Source: Opitutia bacterium (lineage in GTDB: Bacteria > Verrucomicrobiota > Verrucomicrobiia > Opitutales > Coraliomargaritaceae). Taken from it: a stretch of 18,275 nucleotides of DNA. Location of the stretch: the NCBI GenBank assembly GCA_003503355.1, contig DOCS01000079.1:1-18275 (forward strand), in the 5' to 3' direction. The notes beneath the pieces are model-generated. The model worked only from the letters and a program-made list of their open reading frames with translations. It was not told where the DNA came from and searched no databases. This document shows, in pieces, positions 1 through 7,817 of the stretch (the first letter of the stretch is position 1; the number at the start of each line of letters is the position of its first letter). Both the position numbers and the translations under genes were made by a program.

Positions 1-20
1 ACCGCGAAATCAAGAACTAA
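1..20 (+). CDS. possible C-terminal end of a truncated gene
   Basis: Reading frame 3 gives the residues REIKN followed by a TAA stop at 18-20. About 30 bases later there is a plus-strand terminator-like hairpin, which is what the end of a plus-strand gene would look like. Only five codons are visible, so the product cannot be named and the frame choice rests on the terminator position. Confidence 0.3.
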
Positions 21-50
21 GCTTGATTCGCCAAAGCGCTTTTAAACAAA

Positions 51-76
51 ACCCGCCTTTACTGGTGGGTTTTTTT
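51..76 (+). terminator. Rho-independent terminator, plus strand
   Basis: The arms ACCCGCC (51-57) and GGTGGGT (64-70) pair, with one G-T wobble, around a six-base loop. A run of seven T follows at 70-76. It would end transcription of whatever gene ends at about position 20. Confidence 0.65.
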
Positions 77-110
77 ATGTGCGCCCGGCTGGGTGGGCGC
101 ACATAAAAAA
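71..110. repeat. perfect 16-bp inverted repeat
   Basis: Bases 71-86 and 95-110 are perfect reverse complements, separated by an eight-base loop. The outer ends are T6 and A6. The T6 end is also the T tract of the plus-strand terminator at 51-76, and the A6 end is the T tract (in the opposite sense) of the minus-strand terminator at 105-135. The three structures therefore share bases and cannot all form fully together. It sits between apparently convergent genes. Confidence 0.7.
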
Positions 111-135
111 ACCTCAGTGATATCACTGAGGTTTT
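105..135 (-). terminator. Rho-independent terminator after the 79-residue protein gene
   Basis: Bases 111-132 form a perfect palindrome with arms ACCTCAGTGAT and ATCACTGAGGT, extended by A/T pairs to 108-135. Read on the minus strand, the stem runs into a tract of T complementary to 105-110. It lies seven bases past the stop of the minus-strand gene at 143-382, so it probably ends that gene and the mrp gene upstream of it. Confidence 0.75.
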
Positions 136-142
136 GAAAAGT

Positions 143-382
143 TTATTTTTTGCTCGGCGTGCGCGTTTGTCGCCAGCTATTGCGATGCTTGCGAATCCAG
201 TCGAGCAGTGCGCGCTCGAAGCCGATATCTTTGCCCTTCTTTTCGGATTCGATCCACTTGTGGCGTAGAATCTCTTCACGCTCTGCCAGGAATTCTTGAT
301 ACAGGCTGGAGCGTTCCGCAAAATCATTCCCTGAATTAGTGGCGTTGCGGGAGGTAGACATCTGTTTTTTATCCTTACTCAT
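143..382 (-). CDS. small conserved-looking hypothetical protein, 79 residues
   Basis: This is a charged soluble protein with no signal peptide or membrane segment. The first 20 residues are rich in Ser, Asn and Lys and look disordered. The rest is probably helical and carries a tidy core, roughly residues 34-72, with the elements HKWIESEKKGKDIGF and ALLDWIRKHRNSW. The spacing of Trp, Gly and Asp there resembles a family of small uncharacterised bacterial proteins I cannot name with certainty. The ATG at 382 has only a distant AAAGG (about 13 bases). A second start at Met8 (ATG at 361) is preceded by AAGGA about 10 bases upstream and may be the true start. The gene lies 82 bases downstream of mrp on the same strand and is followed by a strong terminator, so the two may be co-transcribed. 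Function unknown. Confidence 0.75.
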   Translation of the reverse strand: MSKDKKQMSTSRNATNSGNDFAERSSLYQEFLAEREEILRHKWIESEKKGKDIGFERALLDWIRKHRNSWRQTRTPSKK

Positions 383-464
383 TACAGGCTATGTGCCTTT
401 GGTGTGAACAATCTAACTCGAAATATAGGGACGCAGTTTTCAGTTGCTAGTCCAAAATCAGCCT

Positions 465-1550
465 TTACGCAGTTTTACCATTTTTTGCATTTAACTGCTC
501 GATGATCTGTCGTGCGACCTTGAAAAACTCCTTGGCGGCGTGCGATTCAGGATCACTGATGACGATGGGGATGCCGTTGTCGCAGCCGATCCGAATTGCG
601 GTGTCGATCGGAATTTCGCCCAATAATGGGGTCTCGAGGCTTTGCGCGGTGTGTGCGCCGCCGCCTTTGCCGAATAGATGTTGGCGTGTGCCGTCAGGTG
701 CTTCGAGGTAGCTCATGTTCTCGACCACGCCCAAGTAAGGCACGTTGACCTTCTCGAACATGCGTGCACCGCGGCGGGCCACATTGGAGGCGGCTGGTTG
801 CGGGGTGGTCACGATTACTGCGCCGTCGAGGGGTATGGTTTGCACCAGCGAAAGCTGTGCGTCGCCTGTGCCCGGCGGTAGGTCCACCACCAAAATCTCC
901 AGTTCGCCCCAATTAACGTTTTGTGCAAACTGTTGGATCGTCTTCATGATCATTGGCCCGCGCCAGACGACCGGCGTATCTTCATCCACTAGGAAGCCCA
1001 TGGACATCGTGCGCACACCAAAGTTTTCCATTGGCACGATCAGATCGTTCTCGATCTCCGGCCGTCCCGCTGCGCCCAGCATGAGTGGGATGGAGGGGCC
1101 ATAAATATCGCAGTCCATGATGCCGACGCCTGCTTTGCCGTCTGCTTGCAAGAGCTGCTGTAATGCGCAGGCGAGATTAACGGTGACGGTGGACTTGCCC
1201 ACGCCGCCCTTGCCACTGGCCACGGCCACGGCAAATTTGACTTTATGCATCGCCGCGCTGTTGGCTGCCGGTGTGCCGCCCGCACCAGCAGGGCTCGGCT
1301 GATTCTTCGGCTGCGAAATTTCCATGCGAACTTTGACGTCCTGGATTCCTTCTAGCGCACCCACAGTGGACTTGATGTCCGCAGCAATTTGCTCGGGGAT
1401 GGCTGCATCCGCGGTTGTGATTTCGATGCCGATTAAAGCTTCGCCGTTCTTTAGGTCGACGTCTCTGACGAGACCGAAGGAAATGATGTCACGGCTGAAT
1501 CCCGGGAATTTAACCGTCTTAAGAGCTGCTTTGATGCTTTCAGTATCCAC
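465..1550 (-). CDS. apbC: Mrp/ApbC-family P-loop ATPase (Fe-S carrier type)
   Basis: Mrp/NBP35/ApbC proteins bind ATP and are thought to carry or insert Fe-S clusters in the cytoplasm. The 361-residue protein has the usual two parts. Residues about 3-80 are an MIP18 (DUF59)-like domain, then a Pro/Ala/Gly linker (81-100), then a ParA/MinD-type NTPase domain with the deviant Walker A GKGGVGKST (113-121), MDCDIYGPSIP and the switch segment VVDLPPGTGD (221-230). The CXXC that bridges a [4Fe-4S] cluster in classical ApbC is absent: the segment after ENMSY reads LEAPDGTRQ. The cysteine usual in the DUF59 part is also missing. Only Cys128, 147 and 323 remain, so the family is certain but cluster binding is not. 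The start is GTG at 1550: an in-frame TGA lies just upstream and no ATG intervenes. No Shine-Dalgarno is visible. It reads divergently from the TolB-like gene. Confidence 0.93.
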   Translation of the reverse strand: MDTESIKAALKTVKFPGFSRDIISFGLVRDVDLKNGEALIGIEITTADAAIPEQIAADIKSTVGALEGIQDVKVRMEISQPKNQPSPAGAGGTPAANSAAMHKVKFAVAVASGKGGVGKSTVTVNLACALQQLLQADGKAGVGIMDCDIYGPSIPLMLGAAGRPEIENDLIVPMENFGVRTMSMGFLVDEDTPVVWRGPMIMKTIQQFAQNVNWGELEILVVDLPPGTGDAQLSLVQTIPLDGAVIVTTPQPAASNVARRGARMFEKVNVPYLGVVENMSYLEAPDGTRQHLFGKGGGAHTAQSLETPLLGEIPIDTAIRIGCDNGIPIVISDPESHAAKEFFKVARQIIEQLNAKNGKTA

Positions 1551-1838
1551 TATATGTATTGGTTGAAGAATTTGTCAGACTGAAACTCTCTCGCCATGAC
1601 TCAACATGAATCGGAAAAATTCTTTGGATCAGGGCTGTATTCTATGTGGCGTTTCGATGGATCTTATTGGATGGAGTGGGATTTTTGTCACACTGATGCG
1701 GTTTCAGCAGACGTTCCAACATACTCGCAAACTGAAACGCGTCGAGGCTCCGTCGCACTTCTTCTCAACGGCTGGAAATTTATTTAGCGAGTGGATTTAC
1801 GTTTGCGATTTCAGCTGTCCCTGAGCTATCTGTTTGGT
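1551..1838. other. divergent intergenic region between mrp and the TolB-like gene
   Basis: About 290 bases separate the GTG of mrp from the preferred ATG of the TolB-like gene. Promoters for both should lie here, but I see no convincing -35/-10 pair. Two overlapping short frames (1596-1787 and 1606-1824, plus) have no ribosome site or recognisable product. The TolB-like frame is open back to a GTG at 1791, so up to 16 extra residues are possible. Confidence 0.5.
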
Positions 1839-3035
1839 ATGCGCTTCTTACATTATCTCTTTCTGCTAGTTGCTTCGTTTTTCTTGCTGCCGGCCGCTGC
1901 GTCAGCACAGGTCATTGATATCGGCGAGGCAACGCGTTTAGGTGAGGGACGATTAGCGGTGGCAGTGGAAAGTAGCGACGCCACGATTGCTAATTTGGTC
2001 AGCCGTGCCTTCGCGATTCACGGCGGCTTTACCGTGACGCCTCGGGGCAAGTCAGCCTATGTTTTCAAGGTTGAACGGGCAAGTGGCTCATCGGTGTTGT
2101 TGACGATTAGCTCGGGACAGCCGGCTCAGGAATTACTGCGCCGCAGCGTGCCGGGGCGTGATTTACAAGATGCGGTGTTACGTGCGTGCGACCTTGCGGT
2201 TGAGGCGACGCTTCACAGCAAAGGATTTTTTGCCGGCAAGTTGGCCTTTATTGGAAAGCAGCGTGGCGTTTCTGAAGTGTTTACCAGTGATTTGCTGTTT
2301 AATCGTGTGCGACCGCTCACTGCGGATCGTGCACTGGTGACTGGGCCAAGCTGGTCGCCGGATGGTTCGAAGCTGCTGTATACGACCTATTATAAAAGTG
2401 GCTTTCCGGATATTTATATGATCGATCTGAGCAGCGGCCGAAAAAAGCCGATTGCCACCTTTAAAGGTACTAATTCCGGCGGCGACTTTAGCCCGAATGG
2501 TCGTAGTATCGCGATGTCATTGTCTGGCCCCGGCAATGCGGAAATTTTTGTTGCCGACTCGAATGGCAAGAACATGCGCCGTCTAACCACGAACAAGAGT
2601 TTGGAAACCTCACCGACTTGGTCGCCTGATGGCCGTCGATTGGTCTTTACCTCAGACGCGCGTGGCAAACCACAACTGTATGAGATATCTGCAAATGGGG
2701 GACCGATGCGCCGCCTGCCGACCAATGTGAGTAGCTATTGCTCCGAGCCGGCATGGAATCCGGTGAAAGACAATCTGATAGCGTTTACCGCCGCAGTCGG
2801 TGGCGGCTTTCAAATCGCATTGTATGACAGCGCCAGCCGCTCGAGTAAGATCCTGACCTCGGTGTCTCATTCGGCTGTTGAGCCAGTGTGGCTGAATGAT
2901 GGCCGCCACCTAATTTTTACTCAGCGCCAGAAGGGCCACATGCGCCTGATGCTGTTGGACAGCGAAACCGGCAAGCTCAGCTCACTGCACGTGCCGAGCT
3001 TCGGCGACGCTTCGTCGGCGAGCTTTGTATATTAA
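1839..3035 (+). CDS. TolB-like periplasmic beta-propeller protein
   Basis: TolB is the periplasmic beta-propeller of the Tol-Pal envelope system and binds Pal and Tol partners. From the ATG at 1839 the protein has 398 residues, near the usual TolB length of about 430. Residues 1-23 are a signal peptide (Arg2, a hydrophobic core, cleavage after ASA before Gln24). Residues about 24-135 match the TolB N-terminal alpha/beta domain in layout. Residues about 135-398 are a propeller with repeats marked by SPDG (173, 262), SPNG (218) and LNDG (352), each followed by strands such as LVFTSD and LIFTQR. The frame extends upstream to a GTG at 1791, but the 16 extra residues would precede the signal peptide, so I prefer Met at 1839. 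Neither start has a clear ribosome site. No tolQRA or pal is in view, so the role is inferred from the fold. Confidence 0.85.
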   Translation: MRFLHYLFLLVASFFLLPAAASAQVIDIGEATRLGEGRLAVAVESSDATIANLVSRAFAIHGGFTVTPRGKSAYVFKVERASGSSVLLTISSGQPAQELLRRSVPGRDLQDAVLRACDLAVEATLHSKGFFAGKLAFIGKQRGVSEVFTSDLLFNRVRPLTADRALVTGPSWSPDGSKLLYTTYYKSGFPDIYMIDLSSGRKKPIATFKGTNSGGDFSPNGRSIAMSLSGPGNAEIFVADSNGKNMRRLTTNKSLETSPTWSPDGRRLVFTSDARGKPQLYEISANGGPMRRLPTNVSSYCSEPAWNPVKDNLIAFTAAVGGGFQIALYDSASRSSKILTSVSHSAVEPVWLNDGRHLIFTQRQKGHMRLMLLDSETGKLSSLHVPSFGDASSASFVY

Positions 3036-3082
3036 GGCCGGTGCTATGGGGGTTTTGCGTCGCACGGCGTTAGAGCCTTTTT
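3034..3082 (+). terminator. possible terminator after the TolB-like gene
   Basis: Starting in the stop codon, AAGGC (3034-3038) can pair with GCCTT (3075-3079), and the inner stretch GCCGGTGC with GCACGGC (one bulge). A run of five T follows at 3078-3082. The loop is large and the stem interrupted, so this is weak. Confidence 0.3.
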
Positions 3083-3084
3083 GT

Positions 3085-3240
3085 GTTGGGGACGTTGCCC
3101 GATGCAACCGTTGTCGCGGTCGCGTTACTGTTTGAAGGGCGAGGCATTTTAGATCGCATTGCGATTGCTGTAGCTCGGTGGCGATAGCCGTTGTGATGTG
3201 CGTTGGGCTCGACGTTGCCGAATGCATTTTTCTGTTTGAA
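3085..3240 (+). repeat. imperfect direct repeat pair upstream of menB
   Basis: GTTGGG, GACGTTGCC, ATGCA and CTGTTTGAA occur in this order twice, at about 3085-3136 and 3202-3240, with different spacings between the blocks. This suggests an old local duplication. I see no gene in this stretch. Confidence 0.35.
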
Positions 3241-3301
3241 AGCTGCCTCATGACAAAGCCCATCGTTGCTTTTCGCTAAAAAGCCGTCCTATGGTATCGG
3301 C

Positions 3302-4135
3302 ATGAATTGGAAAAAAGTCCGCAAGTTTGAGGAAATCATTTATGAGAAATGCGATGGGATCGCCAAGGTGACGATTAACCGTCCGCACCGGCGCAATTCA
3401 TTTACGCCGGACACGGTATCTGAAATGATCGAGGCCTTCACCGATGCACGCGAAGACACCTCCATCGGCGTTGTATTACTCACCGGGTTCAACCCACAAA
3501 CCGACGGCAAGTTCGCTTTCTGCGCGGGCGGCGACCAAAAGATCCGTGGCCACAAGCAGGGCGGCTACATTGGCAAAGATGGGGTGCCACGATTGAACGT
3601 GCTTGATCTGCAAAAGTTGATTCGCTCGATGCCAAAGGTGGTGATCGCTCTGGTGGCTGGCTATGCAGTCGGTGGAGGGCATGTGCTGCACGTGGTGTGC
3701 GATCTGACGATTGCCGCTGACAATGCGGTGTTCGGGCAAACAGGGCCGAAGGTCGGGAGTTTTGATGGTGGTTTTGGCTCGAGCTATTTGGCACGTATTG
3801 TGGGGCATAAAAAGGCGCGCGAGATCTGGTATTTGTGTCGTCAATATAATGCGCAGGAGGCGTTGGATATGGGGCTGGTCAATAAGGTCGTGCCTTACGA
3901 ACAATTAGAAGCCGAAGGCGTGCAGTGGGGCCAGGAAGTGCTCGGCCACAGCCCGCTGTCGATTCGTTGCCTAAAGTCGGCATTTAATGCCGATGTGGAT
4001 GGTCAACAAGGCCTGCAGGAGCTGGCCGGCAACGCTACACTGCTCTATTATATGACCGAGGAGGGCGAAGAAGGGCGCAAGGCGTGGAACGAAAAACGCG
4101 AGCCAGAGTTTAAGAAGTATCCGTGGCTACCGTAG
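3302..4135 (+). CDS. menB: 1,4-dihydroxy-2-naphthoyl-CoA synthase (MenB)
   Basis: MenB closes the second ring of the naphthoquinone by converting o-succinylbenzoyl-CoA to 1,4-dihydroxy-2-naphthoyl-CoA in menaquinone synthesis. The 277-residue protein is a full-length crotonase-fold enzyme. It has the CoA/oxyanion-hole segment [11 protein letters not shown] (73-83), the core [20 protein letters not shown] (118-137), [14 protein letters not shown] (144-157) and the C-terminal [13 protein letters not shown] (249-261). The motif QTG at 146-148 has Gly where Asp sits in the mycobacterial enzyme, placing it with bicarbonate-dependent E. coli-type MenB. I chose the ATG at 3302 because the family usually begins a few residues before the FEEIIYEK segment; the frame stays open to a TTG at 3266. 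No ribosome site is evident. No other men gene is in the window, so the pathway must be completed elsewhere. Confidence 0.95.
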   Translation: MNWKKVRKFEEIIYEKCDGIAKVTINRPHRRNSFTPDTVSEMIEAFTDAREDTSIGVVLLTGFNPQTDGKFAFCAGGDQKIRGHKQGGYIGKDGVPRLNVLDLQKLIRSMPKVVIALVAGYAVGGGHVLHVVCDLTIAADNAVFGQTGPKVGSFDGGFGSSYLARIVGHKKAREIWYLCRQYNAQEALDMGLVNKVVPYEQLEAEGVQWGQEVLGHSPLSIRCLKSAFNADVDGQQGLQELAGNATLLYYMTEEGEEGRKAWNEKREPEFKKYPWLP

Positions 4136-4160
4136 GCGGTGTGCTCTGACTCCCCGCATA

Positions 4161-4204
4161 AGCCCGCTCGCAACGAATTCTTAGCGAGCGGGCTCATGAC
4201 GCGA
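4161..4204. repeat. REP-like hairpin between convergent menB and purT
   Basis: AGCCCGCTCGC (4161-4171) and its exact reverse complement (4184-4194) form an 11-bp stem with a 12-base loop. No T tract follows on either strand. Bases 4180-4204 are an inverted, diverged copy (20 of 25 positions by eye) of the 25-base unit found twice at 7847-7871 and 7906-7930. It may end transcription of both convergent genes or protect their transcript ends. Confidence 0.65.
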
Positions 4205-4212
4205 TTACCAAC

Positions 4213-5397
4213 TTACAACTGCACATTTACCGCCGCGGCGACACGCCGCGCTTTAGCGCGGGCTGCTTCAATCGTTTCGGAGCGGGCGAGGGCGACGCCC
4301 ATGCGCCGTTTGCCGGCGACTTCCGGTTTGCCGAACAGGCGCAGCTGCGTGTCGGGCTCGCTCAATGCAGTGTGCAGATTACCGAAAGCGGTGGTGCGTG
4401 AATGACCTTCTACCAGAATGACGGCCGAAGCGCTGGGGCCGAACTGACGGATACTCGGAATCGGAAGTCCGAGAATCGCACGGGCGTGCAGTGAAAATTG
4501 CGGGAGGTCTTGGGAAATCATAGTGACCATGCCGGTGTCGTGCGGGCGGGGGGAGACTTCGCTGAAAGTCACGGTGTCGCCCTTGACGAATAGTTCGACG
4601 CCGAACAGACCATAACCTCCGAGGCTCGCCGTCACGGCCTCGGCTATGTGCTGCGCATTTTTCAGCGCCTGCGCTGTCATCGCCTGTGGTTGCCAGGATT
4701 CGCGGTAGTCGCCATCGACTTGCAGGTGGCCGATCGGATCGCAGAAACTGGTGCCATTGACGTGGCGCACGGTAAGCAGGGTGATCTCGTAATCGAAGTC
4801 GACGAAGCCTTCGACGATCACTTTACCCTTGCCGGCACGGCCGCCTTGCTGTGCGACTGTCCAAGAGGTTTCGATGTCGGCTTTGCTGTTGACCACGCTC
4901 TGGCCCTTTCCCGAGGAGCTCATGATCGGTTTGATCACGCAGGGCATGCCGATTTTGGCAATCGCAGCGCTGAAGTGTTCGAAAGTATCCGCAAATTGGT
5001 AAGGCGAGGTTTGCAGCCCCAGCTCTTCCGCGGCGAGGCGGCGGATGCCCTCGCGGTTCATCGTTAATTGGGTCGCCCGTGCGGTGGGAATGATAGTCGT
5101 GGCGCCCTCGAGTTCAAGTTCGGCCAATGTCTCGGTCGCAATCGCTTCGACCTCCGGAATGACGAGATCGGGTTGTTCTTTTTCGATAATGGCCCGCAGT
5201 GCCGCGCCGTCCAGCATCGAGACGACATGCGCGCGATCGGCTACTTGCATCGCAGGAGCAAAGGGATAGGCGTCAATCGCGATGACTTCGACGCCGTAGC
5301 GTTGCAGTTCAATCGCGACCTCTTTGCCTAGTTCGCCGGAACCGCAGATCAGCACCTTTTTTGCAGTGGATGTGAAAGGAGTCCCGATGGTTGTCAT
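4213..5397 (-). CDS. purT: formate-dependent phosphoribosylglycinamide formyltransferase (PurT)
   Basis: PurT makes formyl-GAR from GAR, formate and ATP in purine synthesis, avoiding folate. The 394-residue ATP-grasp protein matches E. coli PurT throughout: [12 protein letters not shown] near the N-terminus (19-30), PEVEAIATE (81-89, GAR-binding Glu82), [15 protein letters not shown] (111-125), the ATP loop [11 protein letters not shown] (156-166), the block [11 protein letters not shown] and the metal/ATP segment [16 protein letters not shown] set the start at the ATG of MTTIGTPF (5397), which lines up with the MTLLGTAL start of the E. coli protein. The frame is open 15 codons further to a TTG. 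No Shine-Dalgarno is visible. It stands alone, convergent with menB. A small inverted repeat (TGAATC and GATTCA, 5417-5431) lies in its leader. Confidence 0.96.
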   Translation of the reverse strand: MTTIGTPFTSTAKKVLICGSGELGKEVAIELQRYGVEVIAIDAYPFAPAMQVADRAHVVSMLDGAALRAIIEKEQPDLVIPEVEAIATETLAELELEGATTIIPTARATQLTMNREGIRRLAAEELGLQTSPYQFADTFEHFSAAIAKIGMPCVIKPIMSSSGKGQSVVNSKADIETSWTVAQQGGRAGKGKVIVEGFVDFDYEITLLTVRHVNGTSFCDPIGHLQVDGDYRESWQPQAMTAQALKNAQHIAEAVTASLGGYGLFGVELFVKGDTVTFSEVSPRPHDTGMVTMISQDLPQFSLHARAILGLPIPSIRQFGPSASAVILVEGHSRTTAFGNLHTALSEPDTQLRLFGKPEVAGKRRMGVALARSETIEAARAKARRVAAAVNVQL

Positions 5398-5757
5398 GCC
5401 AAGTAGTGAATCCGAATGAATCAGAGATTCAACTCTAACCAACTGTGTATTTCATCTTATTAGATAGCCTCGTGCGGCCCTAATCAGGTCTGCACCGACC
5501 CAAATTACAGGCATATGTCGGGATCCTTTATTGACCCTGTCAGATGAACTGTTAAGGTTCTGGTAAGTGTTTTAATTGGAAGACAAACCATGCTGCCTGT
5601 ATCCATTATTTTGTTCTTTTTAGCGGCGTTTATTATTTTTATGCTACTATAGAGTCGCCGCATTTTCAGTTGTCAGTGACTTTGCGCGATCGTTTTAAAA
5701 TGCAGTGTCACGGCGGCGCGTAACAGCTAACATCCGCGGTATCAGGCGATCCAAAGG
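5398..5757. other. 360-base intergenic region between purT and ispG
   Basis: It contains the purT leader (small hairpin at 5417-5431), a candidate tiny plus-strand membrane ORF (5590-5652) and, after it, complementary segments GCATTTT (5660-5666) and AAAATGC (5697-5703) flanked by CGCCGC (5656-5661) and GCGGCG (5713-5718). The last could fold downstream of ispG or of the tiny ORF. A weak plus-strand promoter-like pair, TTGACC (5531-5536) and TAAGGT (5553-5558), precedes the tiny ORF. I compared the purT leader with remembered purine, ZTP and THF riboswitch consensus elements and found no match. Confidence 0.45.
5590..5652 (+). CDS. candidate 20-residue hydrophobic membrane peptide
   Basis: ATG at 5590 opens a 20-codon frame ending in TAG at 5650-5652 and encoding MLPVSIILFFLAAFIIFMLL. 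Every residue but the Ser is apolar, and the length is enough for one membrane helix. GGAAG (5578-5582) lies seven bases before the ATG, a good ribosome-site spacing in a window where few genes have one. A weak promoter-like pair is upstream. It lies outside any other gene and between two minus-strand genes. Short AT-rich frames often look hydrophobic by chance, so this is a candidate only; no family is recognised. Confidence 0.35.
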   Translation: MLPVSIILFFLAAFIIFMLL

Positions 5758-7815
5758 TCAAGTCGGCTCGACCCATCGGCCGTGTTCCTTGATCAGGTCA
5801 ATCAAGCGGTCGAGGGCTTGTTCGGCGGGGACGTTGTACTTCACGCACTCTTTGCCCACGTACAGGTTGATCTTGGCGGGGGCGCCGCCCACGTAGCCGA
5901 AGTCGGCATCGGCCATTTCACCGGGGCCGTTGACGATACAACCCATGATGGCGATGGTGACGCCTTTGAGGTGATCGGTGCGGGCGCGAATCTTCTGTGT
6001 CACGCTTTGCAAATCGAAGAGCGTGCGGCCGCAGCTCGGGCAGGCGACGAACTCGGTCTTGGTGATTCGCGCGCGCGCGCCTTGCAAAATATTGTAGGCC
6101 AGCGTGGTGGCTTTTTCGAGCAGTGGTTCGGTTTCGATGCTGATCGCATCACCGATTCCATCGCACAGCAGGGCGCCGCTGAGGATGCTGCTTTCAAGTA
6201 AGCGGTCGGAGAAATGGTCCTTGGGCGCGAATGTGTTGCTCAGCGTGTTGCGTATCCAGATCGGCGCGTCGGGCACGAAGGCGTTTGCCGCTTCGGCGAG
6301 CGCGCGATAACTGCCAGCAGGGTGGCGTGTGTCGGCAGAGGCACTGCGTGTCAGTATAAGGTTGGCGCTGCCCATCGGGGCGAGTTGTGCGCCGATCTCG
6401 TCGCGTAGGGCATCGGCCTGGCAATCGATCGCGCAGTTGAAGCCTTTGCTGCGGCAGAACTGTAAGAAGCTGGTGGCGTAGAACGCGTCTTCCTTCTCGA
6501 CGTGTTGCAGGAGGGTGATGCCGGCCAGTCCGTCGCTGGGCCATTCGAACGTTTCGAGTTCACTCAGGTCCACGTTGTCGGACAGTTCCAGCACAAAGGC
6601 TTGTACCACGCTGTGCAGTGCTTCGTGCAGTCCGGTGAAGGCGCTCAGATCTTCCCTGCTGTTGATTGCGAGCTGCAAGCCTTCGAGCTTACTCTCTTTC
6701 TGGGTGGTTTGGGTGCGGCAGACGTCTTGAATGATCTCTGCCGCTGCGCTGATCGGGTGCTGTGTTTTAACGATGACTGCGGGCAGCGACTCGCCGCCGA
6801 TCAGGCAGTTCGGACCCAGCTCAATCACGCGGGTGCTGCGACGGCGGAAGTCGAACGGATCGAGGCTGTCTTTGGTTTCAGCGGACAGGGGCAGTTCGGC
6901 TTGCTGTTTCCACAGCGCCATAGCTTTGTCGGCCAAGTCGCGGGCGACGGGGACTTCGTAGATTGGGTCTTCGGTCAGTGAAACGCGAATCGTGTCGCCG
7001 AGGCCGTCGTTGAGCAGTGCGCCGATGCCAATGGCGCTTTTGACGCGGGCGTCTTCGCCGTCGCCCGCTTCGGTAACACCGAGGTGGAGCGGGTAATTCA
7101 TCCCTTCTTCAGCCATGCGGGCGGCGGCGAGACGGTAAGCCTCGATCATGACTTTCGGGTTGCTGGCCTTCATTGAGAGGCAGATGTCCTGAAAGTTGTG
7201 GCTTTCGGCGATGCGGATAAATTCAAGCGCACTTTCAACCATGCCCAGCGGGGAGTCGCCGTAGCGGTTCATTAGCCGATCGGATAGGGAGCCGTGATTG
7301 GTGCCGATGCGCATCGCGCGACCGAGCTCCTTGCAGCGCAGGACGATCGGCGAAAACGCTACGTGCAGGCGTTCGAGTTCTTCCGCGTAGGCGGAGTCGG
7401 AATATTCCGTGACGGCAAATTTCTTTTTGTCGGCATAATTGCCCGGATTGATGCGGACCTTCTCGACGTGTTTGGCGGCTTCCATCGCGGCTGAGGGCAG
7501 GAAGTGAATGTCGGCTACGAGTGGTACGTCACATTTGGCGGCACGCAGTTTCTTGGCGATGTCCCCCAAGGCGGCAGCAGCCTGTTTGTTGGGCGCTGTG
7601 ATGCGAACGATTTCACAACCTGCCTCGGCGAGTGCCAGTGTTTGGGCCACTGTGGCGTCGACGTCCAGTGTGTTGGTCGTCGTCATCGATTGGATGCGGA
7701 TCGGATTATTGCCGCCGATGGCGATAGTGCCGATCTGGATGACGCGTGAGTCGCGACGTTTGGCCTGAAAGCGCGAGGCGCAGTAATCGAGATTGGAAAG
7801 AGTGGAGTGAGACAT
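5758..7815 (-). CDS. ispG: 4-hydroxy-3-methylbut-2-enyl diphosphate synthase, large form (IspG)
   Basis: IspG (GcpE) reductively opens methylerythritol cyclodiphosphate to HMBPP, the penultimate MEP-pathway step, using a [4Fe-4S] cluster. At 685 residues it is nearly twice the size of E. coli IspG and has the three-part form known from plants, Chlamydiae and Bacteroidetes. An N-terminal TIM barrel (about 20-290) holds IQIGTIAIGG, NPIRIQSMTTTNT and VRINPGN. An inserted domain of roughly 270 residues follows (about 295-565). The C-terminal Fe-S domain has CPSCGRTLFD (Cys592, Cys595) and GCIVNGPGEMADADFGYVGG (Cys626, Glu633), the expected cluster ligands. It ends the uppS-cdsA-dxr-rseP-ispG series. 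A 160-base gap with REP-like repeats separates it from rseP, so its transcription may be partly independent. No Shine-Dalgarno is seen before the ATG. Confidence 0.96.
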   Translation of the reverse strand: MSHSTLSNLDYCASRFQAKRRDSRVIQIGTIAIGGNNPIRIQSMTTTNTLDVDATVAQTLALAEAGCEIVRITAPNKQAAAALGDIAKKLRAAKCDVPLVADIHFLPSAAMEAAKHVEKVRINPGNYADKKKFAVTEYSDSAYAEELERLHVAFSPIVLRCKELGRAMRIGTNHGSLSDRLMNRYGDSPLGMVESALEFIRIAESHNFQDICLSMKASNPKVMIEAYRLAAARMAEEGMNYPLHLGVTEAGDGEDARVKSAIGIGALLNDGLGDTIRVSLTEDPIYEVPVARDLADKAMALWKQQAELPLSAETKDSLDPFDFRRRSTRVIELGPNCLIGGESLPAVIVKTQHPISAAAEIIQDVCRTQTTQKESKLEGLQLAINSREDLSAFTGLHEALHSVVQAFVLELSDNVDLSELETFEWPSDGLAGITLLQHVEKEDAFYATSFLQFCRSKGFNCAIDCQADALRDEIGAQLAPMGSANLILTRSASADTRHPAGSYRALAEAANAFVPDAPIWIRNTLSNTFAPKDHFSDRLLESSILSGALLCDGIGDAISIETEPLLEKATTLAYNILQGARARITKTEFVACPSCGRTLFDLQSVTQKIRARTDHLKGVTIAIMGCIVNGPGEMADADFGYVGGAPAKINLYVGKECVKYNVPAEQALDRLIDLIKEHGRWVEPT

Positions 7816-7817
7816 GA

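Noticed and set aside
1596..1824. Two overlapping plus-strand frames (63 and 72 residues) before the TolB-like gene
   Set aside because: No ribosome site, no recognisable sequence, and they overlap each other and the TolB-like gene region; a promoter region is expected here.
2982..3263. 93-residue minus-strand frame between the TolB-like gene and menB
   Set aside because: Basic, low-order sequence without a ribosome site, overlapping the end of the TolB-like gene.
5398..5540. Purine, ZTP or THF riboswitch in the purT leader
   Set aside because: I could not align any of the remembered conserved cores on the minus strand; only a small 6-bp hairpin is visible.
6502..6981. 159-residue plus-strand frame inside ispG, and similar frames opposite purT, rseP and dxr
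   Set aside because: They lie antisense to well-recognised genes with full motif conservation and are a by-product of codon use in those genes.
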